A stretch of DNA of 64,000 nucleotides from Anaeramoeba flamelloides (taxonomy: Eukaryota > Metamonada > Anaeramoebidae). Both the position numbers and the translations under genes were made by a program. Where the stretch lies: assembly GCA_027625915.1 (NCBI GenBank), contig JANTQA010000032.1:7688001-7752000 (forward strand), in the 5' to 3' direction. The notes under the pieces were generated by a model that saw only the letters and a list, made by a program, of their open reading frames with translations, was not told the DNA's origin and searched no databases. Of the stretch, positions 1-12,402 are shown piece by piece. The stretch's first letter is position 1; each line of letters opens with the position of its first letter.

Positions 1-1855
1 CTAACAATCATCAAGAACATATTTTTAAAATTCTGCCCAGTTTTTGTGAAAAATTGATCCCTTTAATGAAAATCTAGCTATTCAAGCCAACGTGAAATTT
101 ATATTCGACTAGGAAATTGATTGTCGCTTTACAAATTATCTTTAAAAAAATAGAAAATTCAATTTCTATCCATTCATAATTTAGGACCCTTCAAGCCAAA
201 CTGTAAAAATTTATAAAAAATAGAAATTGATATTCTGCTCTACAATTTGCATGGTGGGTAGTTGTGGTTGTACAAGTGTAATTGGGAATTCAAAGTGGGT
301 ATTAAATTATTTCACAAACATATATTACTTACTTGGAAATAGTATATAGGTATTTGGAATGAAACTAGTGTAAATTTTTGAATTAGTTCCCCACTCTTTG
401 TGGTAGATAAGTTTGATAGATTATCTTAAGGGGGTAGTAAACTAAAAAAATCTTCAAGTAAATTTATTAGCAAATTCAAAAAAAAATTACCGTATCTTGA
501 AATTGAAAAATGATTTAAAAATCTGATTACTACAAGACATGACTTACTTTTAATACTATTTTCGAAATGAAATATTGATTTTTAAAAGTTTGATCGATTT
601 TATCTTATATTTGTAACGTTCAAAATTTGACATATTTCTGAATTATTTTAAAAAAAATTATTTTATTTGAGAGAAGAAAGAAATCTTAATATCTCTAATG
701 GGGATATCCATAAAATACACTTTAAAAATAAAACCACAAAGTTCTAAAATAACACAATTTAAAAAATCTATTTAATTTCAAAAAAATTACAATAATGATT
801 TTAAACTTTAAAAAAATATAATTTTTTGATTCAAAGAACAGTTCTAATTAATCTTTTCTTTTTTTGAAATTAAAAAAATATAAATTTTTGATTTAAAGAA
901 AAGTCCAAAATTAATTTTTATCTTTTTATTGAATAAAAAAATCTACGAAAAAGAACCAAAAAATCAAATAAAAAATTCTCCCAAAAAAATACTTTTTTAA
1001 AACCTAGAAAATCCAACTTAAAACCTAAAGAAACAATTTTTAAATTGATTATTTATATTAAATACTTGATAACTCGATTTCAATTCTTTCAGTGAGTTAT
1101 TAACAACACAAAAATTAAATGTATAAATAGATTTTGTAATTATTTCTCAATTTTGAAAAGATTTTCAAACAAATAAAATGAATTAAAATAAATAAATCTT
1201 TTTAAAAAAATAATCATAGATATTCTCAAATAACTCATTTTAATACGTGTATTTCCTTGTTTTTACTCTTAATTTTTGAAAAAGAATATTCTAATCTTTT
1301 AAATTTCAAGAAAATTAATAAATATTTGTGAATAAAATAGCTGATCATTTTTTTTTTCATCTTCAAGGTCTCAATATTTGATTTATTATTAATGTGTTTT
1401 TAGAAATAAGATTAAAAGTTTCAAACCTATTTGTTCATACAGACTCCCTGAAATTACTAAACGTGAGATTTCTACAAAAGTGAATTTTTTGTAAAATTTT
1501 TCTTTTTTGATTTTAGATGAAAAATACAACAAAAAAGGATCAGATCTTTTTACTGAAGATACCATGAGAAAAATGAAAAATTTGAAAAATGATAACTCAT
1601 CTCTCTAAAGTTGATAAATGAAGTTGCATATCGGGTTTAATTGTATTCTTGTATAAATATACACGTTATAACCATTGGGAATAAAAATAAATGAGAGTTA
1701 CTAACACCTTAATACTTTTTGTTAATCTTTTGTAGTTTCACTTCTTTTTATTGAATCCAATTGAATCGGTAGGCACTTATTGCAAATTTTGAATTTCATG
1801 GTTTATCAAGAACCCAATAATTAAAATCATTTCTTTGCCTTTAGAGCCAATTGTT
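1..1855. other. Intergenic, contains dispersed repeat R1
   Basis: AT-rich with no recognisable gene. The stretch at about 545-1150 is a diverged direct copy of about 19500-20060. At 1517-1608 on the plus strand, a TTTTAG is followed by 30 open codons of plausible composition ending in TAA. It could be a terminal exon, but I cannot find upstream exons and make no call. Confidence 0.5.
545..1150 (+). repeat. Dispersed non-coding repeat R1, copy 1
   Basis: Matches 19500-20060 in the same orientation with many small gaps. Shared landmarks are the GAAGAAAGAAATCTTA block, an AAAAATTACAATNATNATTTTAAACTT block and a TGARTTATTAACAA block. No coding frame is conserved. It looks like an old segmental or transposon-derived duplication. 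Confidence 0.6.
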
Positions 1856-2054
1856 ACAACCATTTCTCTTTTTTAGATACAAACTTTCAACGAAATTTAA
1901 GGCACAATAAAAATTCCAAATTAAAGTAAAAAATTATGATTCTAGTAAAATAATTTTAGTAAAAAAAAAAAACAAAAAAAGTGCCTGAATTTGTAAATTT
2001 TTTTCTGCTCAAATTTTTGTCAAAATTTTGTGTCTGAAAAGTCGAACTGAATAT
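1856..2054. mobile_element. Degenerate copy of 197-bp MITE family A
   Basis: Flanked on the left by TA. The left end keeps CAAACTTTCAACGAAATTTA and the order of blocks of the good copies at 28085, 60966 and elsewhere. The right half is the diverged inverted image (GTGCCTGAATTTG, then TTTGTGTCTGAAAAGTCGAACTGA). Clearly older than the other copies. Confidence 0.7.
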
Positions 2055-2115
2055 ATATATATATATATATGGTGATAATTTATCCCTATAATTGATTTTT
2101 TGTTGTTTTAGACTA

Positions 2116-2701
2116 AGGTAGTTCCCAAAAAGTGGCATTTTTTTTTTATTTCATAAAAAATCATCTTTGTTAGTGAATATATTCGTTCATTGGTAATATC
2201 AAATTAAGTTTAATATTAATTCATATTGAATCAATGACTAAGTGATTTATTACAAAATAGGTTCGTTGAAATATTTCCAAAAAAAAAAAAAAAAAAATAG
2301 AATAACAATATATTTGAATAAAACAATGTACAACCAATTTCAATAAAAAACCCGAAATATAGATGGAGTATAAATGATTTTTTACTCAAATAAATGTAAT
2401 TTTTATGTTATCAATTCTAATAGTAAATTTTTTGAGATTAAATAGGTTATGAAAACGATTTTTTTGAAGATTAAGAAAATAACAAAGAAAGTTTTGTGCC
2501 ACAAAAACATATCAAATAAAAACAAAATCAGAGAATGTAATATCTTATATTTATGTAATATAATACAAAAAAACAAATTGAATTCTTATCAAGAACCAAT
2601 AAATGGATATTTACCAATTTTATATATTTAAACACTTAATGAAGATTGGGTTTAATAAATATATTTTAAAAAAAAATTGCTACACGTACTTGAAAATAAC
2701 C
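2116..2701. mobile_element. TIR element family B, copy 1
   Basis: Starts AGGTAGTTCCCAAAAAGTGG after a TA and ends in a diverged inverted form of the same sequence before TA. It matches the element at 36552-37134 over its whole length in reverse orientation, including the block ATATCAAATTAAGTTTAATA near the left end. About 586 bp with no transposase, so a non-autonomous Tc1/mariner-type (TA-target) element. The 60-codon open frame inside (2449-2631) is not conserved in the other copy. Confidence 0.75.
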
Positions 2702-4434
2702 TAATATTCATTTGTTTGTTTTTTATTTATTCTGTAAAAAAACTAAAAAAAAAAATGTTCTACAAAACAAAAAGAATTTTTTGAATTATAGAACTATTGA
2801 AATGATTTATCGGGTGTGGAAAAGGATATTATCTTCCAATTTATTTTATTTTTATCCATTATTTTCCTTGTAATGAATAAAATGCTGAACTTAAGACATA
2901 AAAAAAAAAAGAAAGCCAAAAAGTAACAAAAATAAAAATGAAGAATAAAAAAAAAATAATATTAATAAGAAAAGTAAAAAATCGAAAGTTTCCACCAAAC
3001 GATTACTCAATATATATTTGAAAAAATCACAATAAGAAGTAAAAATATTTGTTTCAAAAAGTTGACAAAAGTTTGATCAAACAGTAAATTTTTGAAAAAG
3101 AATAAAGAAAAAAATATATAAAAAAAAAATCCAAAAAAATGCATACAAAAATCATTTTAATAACACCCTGATTTTATTTTTATTCTCTCTTAATTAAATT
3201 AAGGAAAAAAATATTTGTTGAATTTGAAAATAATTTATTTTACAAAAAAAAAAAAAATGAACAAAAGGTGGTTTCTAAACTTTTATACCTTTACTACTGT
3301 TATGATGACTCATCATTTTTTATGTTCTGTTCTCATTACTTTTATGACTATCGGTGTATTTGTTAACTTAATTGATTGTCTAGTCCAGATTTCTGATTTA
3401 AATATCAAAATCATGTTTTTTTTTGTTTTTGTTCAAAATTTTAGAGTTACTTAAAACCTTTTTTATAAACCAAATTCGTAAATTAAAATTTCATTGTGTC
3501 TGGATCTATCTAAATTATTCTCAAGTGTCATGTCGTTTACTTCAAGTGTATCAATACCCTAGAAAATAATTACGATTAACCGAACAGGGATAATATCAAA
3601 AAAAAAATAAAAAAAAAAAGATTTTAAATTTCACTTTTTTTCTGCCCAGTCTCTGAAAATAATCGTTAAAATCTGAATATCTGAATTAAAAAAAATGATT
3701 ATTTCTTATATATATAAAAAAACAATAATATTTTTAATATTATTAACAGAAAAGACTCCATAACTTTTTTAGCCCTGTTGGGAATAAAAGTATATGGAAA
3801 TGTTGTAAAAAATTTCTAAATCACAATTTAGGATTTTATGCAAACAATAGGAACTAAAAACTCCTCCCTTGTACAATAAGAAAAAAAAAAATTCACTTTT
3901 TTTATTCAGAAATTCATTATTTTTTTGGACAAATAAATAATATCATCAAAATTCTCAAAAATTCTAAAATTTGTAATATTTTGACTTTCCTTTCATTGGA
4001 ATCCTTTTAAATCATTTTTATTGAACACAATGTTATATTTCAATTCCACACATAGCATAAAATATGGAAAGCCCTTTAAGGGACAAATCTCCATTAAATT
4101 TTTTTACCTAAATTTAATAGAGATTGAGAAAATTTTTTGTCAATTACTAAGATTTGAAAAACCCTCTTTATTTTCAATATTAAGCATATTTCTCGATAAG
4201 AAATCCTTATTTAGAAATGGGTCATTATAAAAAATACTCGAGTCGAGTCCACAAAGAAAAAGAAAAATATTCAAATAATTTAAAAATTGGGAAAATTTGT
4301 ATTTTTTTCTTCTTAGTAAGGTTGCTATTCAATTTTCTTTTTATTTTTGTTTTTTTTTTGATTTCCAAACCTATTTTCCACCTCTTTAAATATTAAAAAT
4401 AATTAAGAAAAAAAAATAGAAAATGGTCATGAGC
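2702..4434. other. Intergenic, nothing recognisable
   Basis: AT-rich DNA with long A and T runs. Open frames at 3215-3454 and 4021-4230 have AT-driven composition and no recognisable motif. AACAGGG near 3586 and CCCTGTT near 3772 hint at a small decayed inverted repeat, which I do not call. Confidence 0.5.
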
Positions 4435-4530
4435 ATAGTCTCAAGAAAAACAATAAAAAATTGAAATGAGCATGATCACGGGCATAATTATGGCTGTGTG
4501 GGTGGATATGAATCCTGGAGTGATCACATT
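4435..4530. other. GC-rich, His-codon-rich patch after guanylate kinase
   Basis: Just downstream of the guanylate kinase stop, about 80 bases are far GC-richer than the surrounding intergenic DNA. One minus-strand frame reads HSRIHIHPHSHN, a run of alternating histidines. No start codon or splice signal ties it to a gene. It could be a decayed exon or 3' UTR. Function is unknown. Confidence 0.3.
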
Positions 4531-5320
4531 TTAATCGAGATCTTCTTCCAGAATGTCGGATAATTGTTGTAGTGCATCCTCAACATTACCATTAATAATG
4601 ATATGGTGATAGAAGTCGCTATGTTCTTCAACCCATTTCATCTCCTTCTTTGCTGTATTTAAACGTGTTTCGATTTGTTCTTCTGTTTCTGTGTTTCTGC
4701 CCCTGAGCCTTTTTTCAAGCACCTCCCATGAAGGTGGCTTCACAAACATTAGCCGAGGTTTGAGATCAGTTTTTGAGATTGACAGCGCGCCGTCAATGTT
4801 CACATCAAGCACAGGGATCTTTCCTTGTGACTGTACATCACGAACTGCTTGAATTGATGTGCCATACATGTTGCCATGGACAGTTGCGTGTTCGATAAAC
4901 TGGTTGTCATCCTTAAGTTCTTGGAATTTTTCTTTGCTAACATAATAGTAATCTATGCCGTGTTTTTCACCCTTTCGTGGCTGTCTTGTTGTGTGAGAGA
5001 TTGAAAAGGAAAATTGTCCAGGATATTTTTTCATTAGGTTGTGAAGAAGAAAGGATTTTCCTTTTTTGTAGTTGTCAAAAAAAACATGTTAAAAAAGAAA
5101 AAAAAGTTTAATTTGTTGATTTCTTTTCTGAAATGGGATTTGGTTTCAAGTCCAAAAATTGGAAAGACCAAACATCCTTTTTCATTTTCCAACCCTTCAA
5201 TTCACAAGAAAAAGATTTGGAAAAAATTAAAAAAAAAAAAAGATCTCAAATTAAAAACAAAAATTTACCAGAACCAGATGGTCCATTGAGCACAATTGGT
5301 TTTTTATTTTTTGTTGTCAT
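4531..5320 (-). CDS. GUK1: Guanylate kinase (two exons)
   Basis: Guanylate kinase phosphorylates GMP to GDP with ATP in the cytosol. Exon 1 is 5320-5269 and exon 2 is 5060-4531; the 208-nt intron (5061-5268) starts GTAAAT and ends AAAAAAG. Joined, they give 193 aa, the usual length of the family. Residues 13-20 form the P-loop GPSGSGKS, and the intron falls inside it: exon 1 ends GSG and exon 2 restores GKS. The GMP-binding stretch SHTTRQPRKGEKHG and Tyr-rich DYYYV follow, then GNMYGTS, the VLDVNIDGA segment and the LID arginines in RLRGRNTE. The ATG at 5320 is the only start that keeps the P-loop. An ATG within exon 2 (5034) would lose the nucleotide site and is not the real start. The gene stands alone; a long inverted repeat begins a few hundred bases upstream. 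Exons are clearly GC-richer than the intron. Confidence 0.95.
5061..5268 (-). other. Intron of guanylate kinase
   Basis: GTAAAT donor after the second Gly of the P-loop and an A-rich AAAAAAG acceptor. It is strongly AT-rich and T-rich on the coding strand. Splicing here restores GSGKS exactly, which fixes both boundaries. Confidence 0.9.
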
Positions 5321-5616
5321 TTGAACTTTGATATTTATAAATATATCTGATTATTTCTTATAATAAAAAAATGATCTTTTCTCGTGACAAAAATAGTCCA
5401 AAAATTATAGTGACTTTTTTTGCTTGGCAACACTTTTGCTTTTTTGAAACTGTTCCAAATTTTGAATGAAAATATATGATCATAAAACAATACCTTTCAA
5501 TTCGAAACTTTTTTACAAATCAAACTTTTAAAAAACTTGGCACTTTTTGGTATTCTCAAAATTGCAAAGTTATTGAAAGTTGAAAAATATTTTTCCTAAA
5601 GATAACCATCAAATCT

Positions 5617-6411
5617 AAAACCCGGAAATTTATAAAAAACCGGGTAATTCCATTTTTCTGATCAATTGAAAATATTAGTAAAAAGTCAAAAATATACTCC
5701 CATTTTACAGACAAATAACCCAATTAACCATCAACTTATAACCTTTTAAATTGGGGTATTGGTTAAATATTCTGAATCCACCATTTTTAACTCTTTGGTA
5801 AATTCAGAAATCAAAAAAATCCAAAATTTGTAAAATTAATTGAGAACATTACTAAAAATTGAAAATCAAATTTATTGCAATTTTCCCTTTAGATAAATTT
5901 TAAATTTATTAGGAATCATCTTTATAAGAATTATTTTGTTATTGTATTTATGAAATAAGAGTTTTATTTACTTTATATCTTTCTTTTAATAATTTTTTCA
6001 AAATTTTAAATTTCTATTGGAAACCTTAGAAAATTTATTTTTTTACAAAATGGTTTTCATAATTTAATGAAAATTTACAATAATCAAACACCTCTCTCAA
6101 ATTCGAATTCTTTCAAATATTTTAAAAATTCAAAAGCTTTAAAATATTTTAAAAATAAAAGTAGATTTTCATTTTCAGTCATGTTCTCAATTAATTTTAC
6201 AAATTTTGGATTTTTTTGATTTCTGAATTTACCAAAGAGTTAAAATTAATGGATTCAGTATATTTAACTAATACCCCAATTTAAAAGGTTATAAGTTGAT
6301 GGTTAATTGGGTTATTTGTCTGTAAAATGGGAGTATATTTTTGACTTTTTACTAATATTTTCAATTGATCAGAAAAATGGAATTACCGGGTTTCAGAAAT
6401 TTCCGGGTTTT
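5617..6411. repeat. Long foldback inverted repeat (family H)
   Basis: Two arms of about 250 bp (5617-5868 and 6164-6411) are inverted copies of each other around a spacer of about 295 bp. Both ends begin AAAACCCGGAAATTT and continue through shared blocks such as ATTCAGAAATCAAAAAAATC. Weaker symmetry continues outward to roughly 5380 and 6650, where both sides share a TTCTC(G/A)TGACAA block. The inner arm block GAACATTACTRAAA also occurs in the pogo-derived MITE at 53784-54231. An open frame at 6365-6649 is a by-product and not a gene. The arms suggest a foldback or MITE-like DNA transposon; no clear target duplication was seen. Confidence 0.8.
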
Positions 6412-7559
6412 GGTTTTTGACAGTAACTTTCCAAGTTTTCAGTTAAATTCAAAAAGTTATCTTTTGTTAATTTTTTTTTTTTTCCCTTTTTTTTGGGCTT
6501 TTAAAAGTTTGTATATAGTATTTGGAATTTGGAAAATCTCTGAAAGAATAGAGGAAACTGTAATCTTCCAAACTGTTAGTCTAGAAGTTCTAAAAAGTCT
6601 TGAAAGTGTTTTTATGGATTGTGCTATTCTTGTCATGAGAATAAAATAAAAAGTCTCGTCACTTTTTTTTACTACACTACTATTGGCTTTTTTAAAATTG
6701 TTCCCAAGATCAGCCTATCAAATTACAATTTCAGATCAAATCACCGAGTTGTTAATATATGTTTTCTATTTTAGAATTCACAACTACAATGTTATATTTT
6801 TTTCTTTTGATTATAGCCTCAAGTACTATACAAAAGTTACTTTCTTTGGGGGTTGAAATAAAATAAATTATTTAATAAAAATAAATTTAAAATATGCCAA
6901 TGAAAGGAAAGTCAAAATCTAGTAAATTGGGGGATTTTTTTTTAAGAATCAAAAATATCATTTTAGATTTACCATCTTACAATTCCAGAAATTTGAGAAA
7001 AGATTGTCTTGTATCAAGTGGTTAGGGTACTTGTTATTTTGGTTCTTATCTGATCGATGTTGGTCTTTATATTAATTTTAATAGTCGTTCAAAAAATTAA
7101 TTGTTTTTTTCCTTATTCTAAATTTATGTATTAAAGATTATAAGATAGGAAGCTTAGTTATATAAAAAAGTCAAAACAGAATATGAAATAAATTAATTTT
7201 CAAATTTCCAATAAGGCCCTTATAATAAAATCCTATATTAAATATATTATTACAATAATTTTTTATTTTGAGATTTTTCTTTCTAATTAATAAGTCTTCC
7301 AATAAATAAAAAAAAATATATTGGAGGAAATTGTTTATTATTGAATTTTTATCTTTGTTTTCAAGACAATTATTGACAATTAAAATAAAAACTTATGAAA
7401 TAATTTAGTTAATCATTTTTTAGATGTTATTTTCAATGTTAATAGTTCATTCCTAATTATTTTCCATTGTTTTTCAACTAAATTATTTCTTTGTTTTATT
7501 GTTTTTTATTTAATTTTAAACTATTTTTTAATAATTAATTTTTAATAAATTCAAATCCT

Positions 7560-8480
7560 TTTTTTTTATATACTAAATTTCAAAATTTTCTATCAAGATA
7601 AAACAGTTTAAAGAATAACAATATTATACCACCATTCAATTTGAAACTAATTTTTATTTTTTCAAATTATTTCAATATTTAAATAGTTTTTTTTTTAATT
7701 ATTTTGATTATTTTTTTCAGGTGAAAAAAAAATATTTAATTCTGAAATTTTTATTTTCAATGGTTAATTTATATATATATATATATATTTTCATAAATAT
7801 AAAAATAAGAGAAGCCCAGTTAATTATATACAATTATTTGATTACTCTATTATTGTCGGTGAATTTTCAACAATTTTATCAATAAATTATTTTAATCTGA
7901 AATTTTCATTATTTTTCCAACACTTATAAACAAAATTTCAAAATTTTCGACATATTTAAAGTAGTTCATAGAATTAAAATTATATAATTTCATTCAAATT
8001 GAAAATAATTTGATTTTTGAAAAATAAGAAAATCAATTTTTTTTTTATTTTTGAGTTTTTACGTTTCATATTATTTTTAAAAGTATGAAACCTTTTTAGT
8101 TCGATAGGTTTTTTTTCCAGCAGATGATATTGGGTATAATCACTATTCTTTCAAAATAGAAGAAATCAAACAAAAATTAAAAAATAATGTCTAAAAATTT
8201 TTGTCAATATTATTTTTATAAAAAATACCAATATATTTCTTTGTTAGCGAATGTTCAACATTTTTAACGGACTCTTGATTAATTAGCATTGATAATTATT
8301 ATTTATTGTTTTGTTGGTTTTTTAATTTAGGAAAAAATTGTTAACATTCCTATTATCGAATGGTTATAATTTGTATTTATTCTAGAATTGATGAATTAAT
8401 ATATTTTTTTTTCAAAAAATATATTTTGTTATGTTAAAAATTATTAATTTGGGTTTATATTGTTTATTTTTATTTTTATT
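7560..8480 (+). repeat. Dispersed repeat R3, copy 1
   Basis: Shares ordered blocks with 22440-23010 and 41985-42545: a TTAAAGAATAACAAT-like block, a GACTCTTGATT block, ATTGATAATTATT, and a TTCAAAAA..TTTTGNTNNGTTAA..TTGGGTTTAT block. The opening block appears twice (about 7580 and 7930), so this may be two overlapping copies. Non-coding and heavily diverged. Confidence 0.55.
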
Positions 8481-9507
8481 TAGTTTTTATTTGTTGTATA
8501 AAATAAGTAACGTCTAAAAACATAAATAACATAAAGTTGAAAAGTTGATTTATATTAGGTTAGGAAATCACATAAATAATTGGGATTTTTTTCCTTGCTA
8601 TGATTTACGAAGTGTTCAAATTTTTAGAAAGAAGTTTATCTTATAGTTAAGATTTTTGGGTATTAAAATTGTTTTATTGTTAATTTATAATTGGTTTTTC
8701 TATTTTTCCTATGTTATTTTGGCATATATTCAATAATTCCACCTTTCTATCATTAAATAAATAAATAAATATTTAAAAATTTTTTAGTTTTTTTTCTTTC
8801 CTTTTTTTCATTTTATATTATTTTAAAAATTTCAAATCGATTTTTGGTTATAAATGATACACTTCTCCTTGATTCATCACATTATTGATTAACTAAATTC
8901 ATAATATGATCTTTAAATTTTAAATAATAATTAGTAATACTTAATTATCATACTGTTTCAAAACATTCAATAGAAATAAAAAAAAACTAACTTTTTTATT
9001 AAAGTGGTTGTAAATCGGAATTGAAGAATAAAAATTTAATTGGTAATTCCTTCCTGAAAATTGCAAAATAAAATAAAATGAAAGTTAATATTTTAAATCC
9101 TATTTATAATTACAAACTCCTTGGTCATGCTTTTACACTTTGTTTTATGTATTTTGAAGTCTTTTCTATAATTTATAGTATTTTTTGATTTTGATACTTT
9201 TTTTGTCTGTATAATGTTTGATTTTTCGAAAATTTTCATATAAACGGATGGTAAAACATAATAAAATAAATAATTTATTGTAAAATATATAAATAATCAG
9301 AATAAAATGAAAAAAAAATTATCAAAAATTTTGGATAAGATACGATAAGAAAAATTTTTCTGAGAAAAATATATAGAAAATCTTTAATATGATTAATCAA
9401 AATTAGGAAATTTATTGTTCTTCTCTGTAATTTTTCCTCAAAGATCTTATGGTAAGAAAACTTGAGCAATAATCAAAAATTTAAAATTAGAAATACTTAA
9501 GATAGTA

Positions 9508-9510
<3 letters not shown>

Positions 9511-9540
<30 letters not shown>
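9511..9540 (+). repeat. (TA)n microsatellite
   Basis: About 15 uninterrupted TA units in intergenic DNA. Shorter TA tracts lie at about 2051, 7771 and 36535. Confidence 0.9.
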
Positions 9541-9541
<1 letters not shown>

Positions 9542-10069
9542 AAATTCAGTTACATAGTACCCCTTCTTAGATTTGTTTTTAGGTTTTTTTTTTTTAATTC
9601 AAAATAATTGTGCCAAATTAAAATTTTTTACTTCATTCATTCAAATTAAAAAACCTAACAATAGTGAAATATCAATTATTAAGTATTGTTTTGAATTTTT
9701 AAATATAATGGTAAATTTTCTATTGGGTTTTTATCCCTCCTGTGAATTCTGGGATCTTGTCTTTTAGTACCTTGTTTTTTTTTAATTTGATATATAAAAA
9801 GAAAAATTCAATAATTTTCTTTTTATTTCATAAATTAAAGGCATGTTAATAGTGATTTTCCAGAATTCGGAAGAATCTGTAAAATCAAATATTTTAATCA
9901 ATTCGTTAAAATTTTAGAAATTCAAGCGTGATTTTCTTTATATTTTCTGTTTTATTTGCAAAAAATATTGGTTTTACAAATAAAAGTTAAACTCAAGGAA
10001 ACCTAAAGGTGTTTTCCACCCTCAAAGGAATAAAGAATTATCGAAATTTTTCCTTAATTATTTTAAGAG

Positions 10070-11300
10070 ACTAAGTACATTTTGACATTTTGAAAATGTT
10101 TTTATTGTGTAAATATTACTAAAAATGATTTTTTGGGTGTCACGAGATATTGAACCTTCGAAACCAAAAAATTACCCACAACTCTATTTGAGAAAAGAAA
10201 ACGAACCTGGAGTAATTCAGAGTTGAATATTTCATTTTTTGATTTATTGAACATTTTTTTTTATTAAATTTTTGGTTTTATTAAATTGTTTTGGATCAAG
10301 AAATGTGTTTATACAAATGAGTGAAATTAATCAAGAAAAAACTAAAAAAAAAATGGATCCGAAAAGGTGTGTATTTGAAATTTATCTTTTGTTTTAGAAG
10401 GTTAAACATTTTAAGATCACCATTCCAAATAATTTTTTTAGAAATCAAGTAATGAAAAAAAAAAACTACCAAAGCCAATTTTTAAAGATTTTTTTTCGTT
10501 ATATTCTTAATTGGTATTAACACAAACATTTATATAATATCGTTCTATAATTTCTAACTGTATTACTATTTATTAATATTTTACAAAACATTTTTTGACA
10601 AATTTGCACTTTTCAGATTCTTTTTTAAAATATTTTTATCAAACAAAATCAAAATAAAGAATACTATTTCCACAAAAAAAAAAAATAATAATAAAATGCT
10701 TGAATTCTTGGAAATCAAAAAAAAAAAAAAGTTATCAACAGATTCAATCCAAAATAAAAGAAAATTTATGAAAAAAATTCAATCAAAATTCGTAAATATT
10801 TTTAATTCTATTTTTATGAAAAATAAAGAATTCTTAAAGTCAAGCTAATAGGTTGAATCGAACTTTATTTCTGAAGAATTCAAAAAAATTTCTTATTTTC
10901 TGAACCCAATCAAGAATTAGATGAATGAAATGAAAATAGGAATTTTAAATTCATTTTGGAAATTCTTTAGAAATAAAAAGTAATTTGTTTTTCAAAAATT
11001 ATACAAATAAAATTATTTCCATGAAGAATTCAAAATAAAATCAAAATAAGAATAAGTAATCTGTTCAATTATTACAGTTAAAATCAAAAAATAAATGTTT
11101 TCTATTTGATTTTTTATTGACAATCTTTTCATTTTTTTTTGAATTCTATTTTGTAGTTGGTATGGAAATATATTAGAATAGGATATATTCCACTCTAGTA
11201 TTTATGAAAATATCAATGTATTTGGTTAAAGAAATAATTTGAGTTTAGTTACAGTTTCAGATAAAGTGTGATACTTAAAATTTGAAAAATGTACTTCCTT
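10070..11300 (+). repeat. Dispersed repeat R2, copy 1
   Basis: Diverged direct copy of about 54235-55450. Landmarks in order: AAGTACATTTT, AAGAAAACGAACC, AGTAATTCAGAGTTGAAT, AAATTTTTGGTTTTATTA, and finally TAGTTGGTATGGAAATATAT and AAAATTTGAAAAATGTA. About 1.2 kb with no conserved frame. Confidence 0.65.
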
Positions 11301-12402
11301 GCTTAAATGCAAAAAAAAAACTAACAACAGTTTATAGTTTTTAGTTTGGTCATTCAAATGATGAGAGTTCCCGAAAATATTCCATTTTTAGAATTTTTAG
11401 AATCACAAAAAGTATAATTTGGAATCATTATAGTAAAACAATTGCAATTGGATCAATTCTTATCAAACTTTTTCCACTTGTTAAAGTCCCTTTTTGTAAT
11501 ATAATTTTTCAAAAACAGTAATAATTCTTTTATTATGATTCCATAAATTAAAAAAAAGAATTTTTACATGGTATAAAACTCTATTAAAAAAAAAAAAAAG
11601 ATTCTTTTGATTCCATTTCAAAGTAAAATAATTTACTTATCATTAGTAAACTTAAAAACATCACAATTGACGAAAAGATGATGAAAACTAAAATTTTAAG
11701 AAGAAAAACCTCAAATATGTATTTTTTAGAGAAATATAAAATTCTTTTTGAAAATAAAAAAAAAAAAATTATTCTGATCAAATATTGAGTGTGATGTTAT
11801 TCCATGAAAAACCGAATTTAAACAAGAAATAAGTTCAGACTTATCATTGGAAGAAAAAAAAATCCTTTGATTTCATGGAATCAAAAAAATGAATTATTTG
11901 AGTTTATTTTCTGAAAAAGAATCAAAATGTGAAATCTGAAAATTGTATTATTGTTGGTTTTGATAATTTTTAATTTGGCCAGGCAAATGATTGTATTTTT
12001 ATTTTTTATTGATATTTTTAATTATTTTACTTCTTTTCTTTTTTATTTGATTAAATATTCAATTATTACTACATTCTCTCAATAAATAAATGAATAAAAA
12101 AATGATTTCACAAATCTAAAAAAAAAAAAAATTTAACTTTTTTGATAAAACAAAAAAAAAAAAAACAAAAATTTGAATTTTAATTTAAATTTATTTATTT
12201 TTTCCATAAATATAATTCAAGAAAAGAATTTATTATATTCATGATTTCAAAAAGAGAACTAAAATTATTAAATCTAATAAAAAAACAAATTTAAAATTAA
12301 TTTTTTTCAAAAATATTTTAATAATTTAAGACTAAAAATTTGAGAAAGGGAATTAGAAACTTTAGCGGTTTATCTAAATAATAAAGAAGAGGAAAAAAAA
12401 AA

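Larger units (their letters stand above)
6412..12402. other. Intergenic, repeats R3 and R2 only
   Basis: About 6 kb without a recognisable gene. It holds a (TA)n run at 9511-9540, repeat R3 at about 7560-8480 and repeat R2 at about 10070-11300. The small open frames here are AT-driven and have no conserved motif. Confidence 0.6.

Noticed and set aside
6365-6649. 94-codon plus-strand open frame
   Set aside because: Falls in the right arm of the long foldback; no motif, and the left arm has no equivalent frame.
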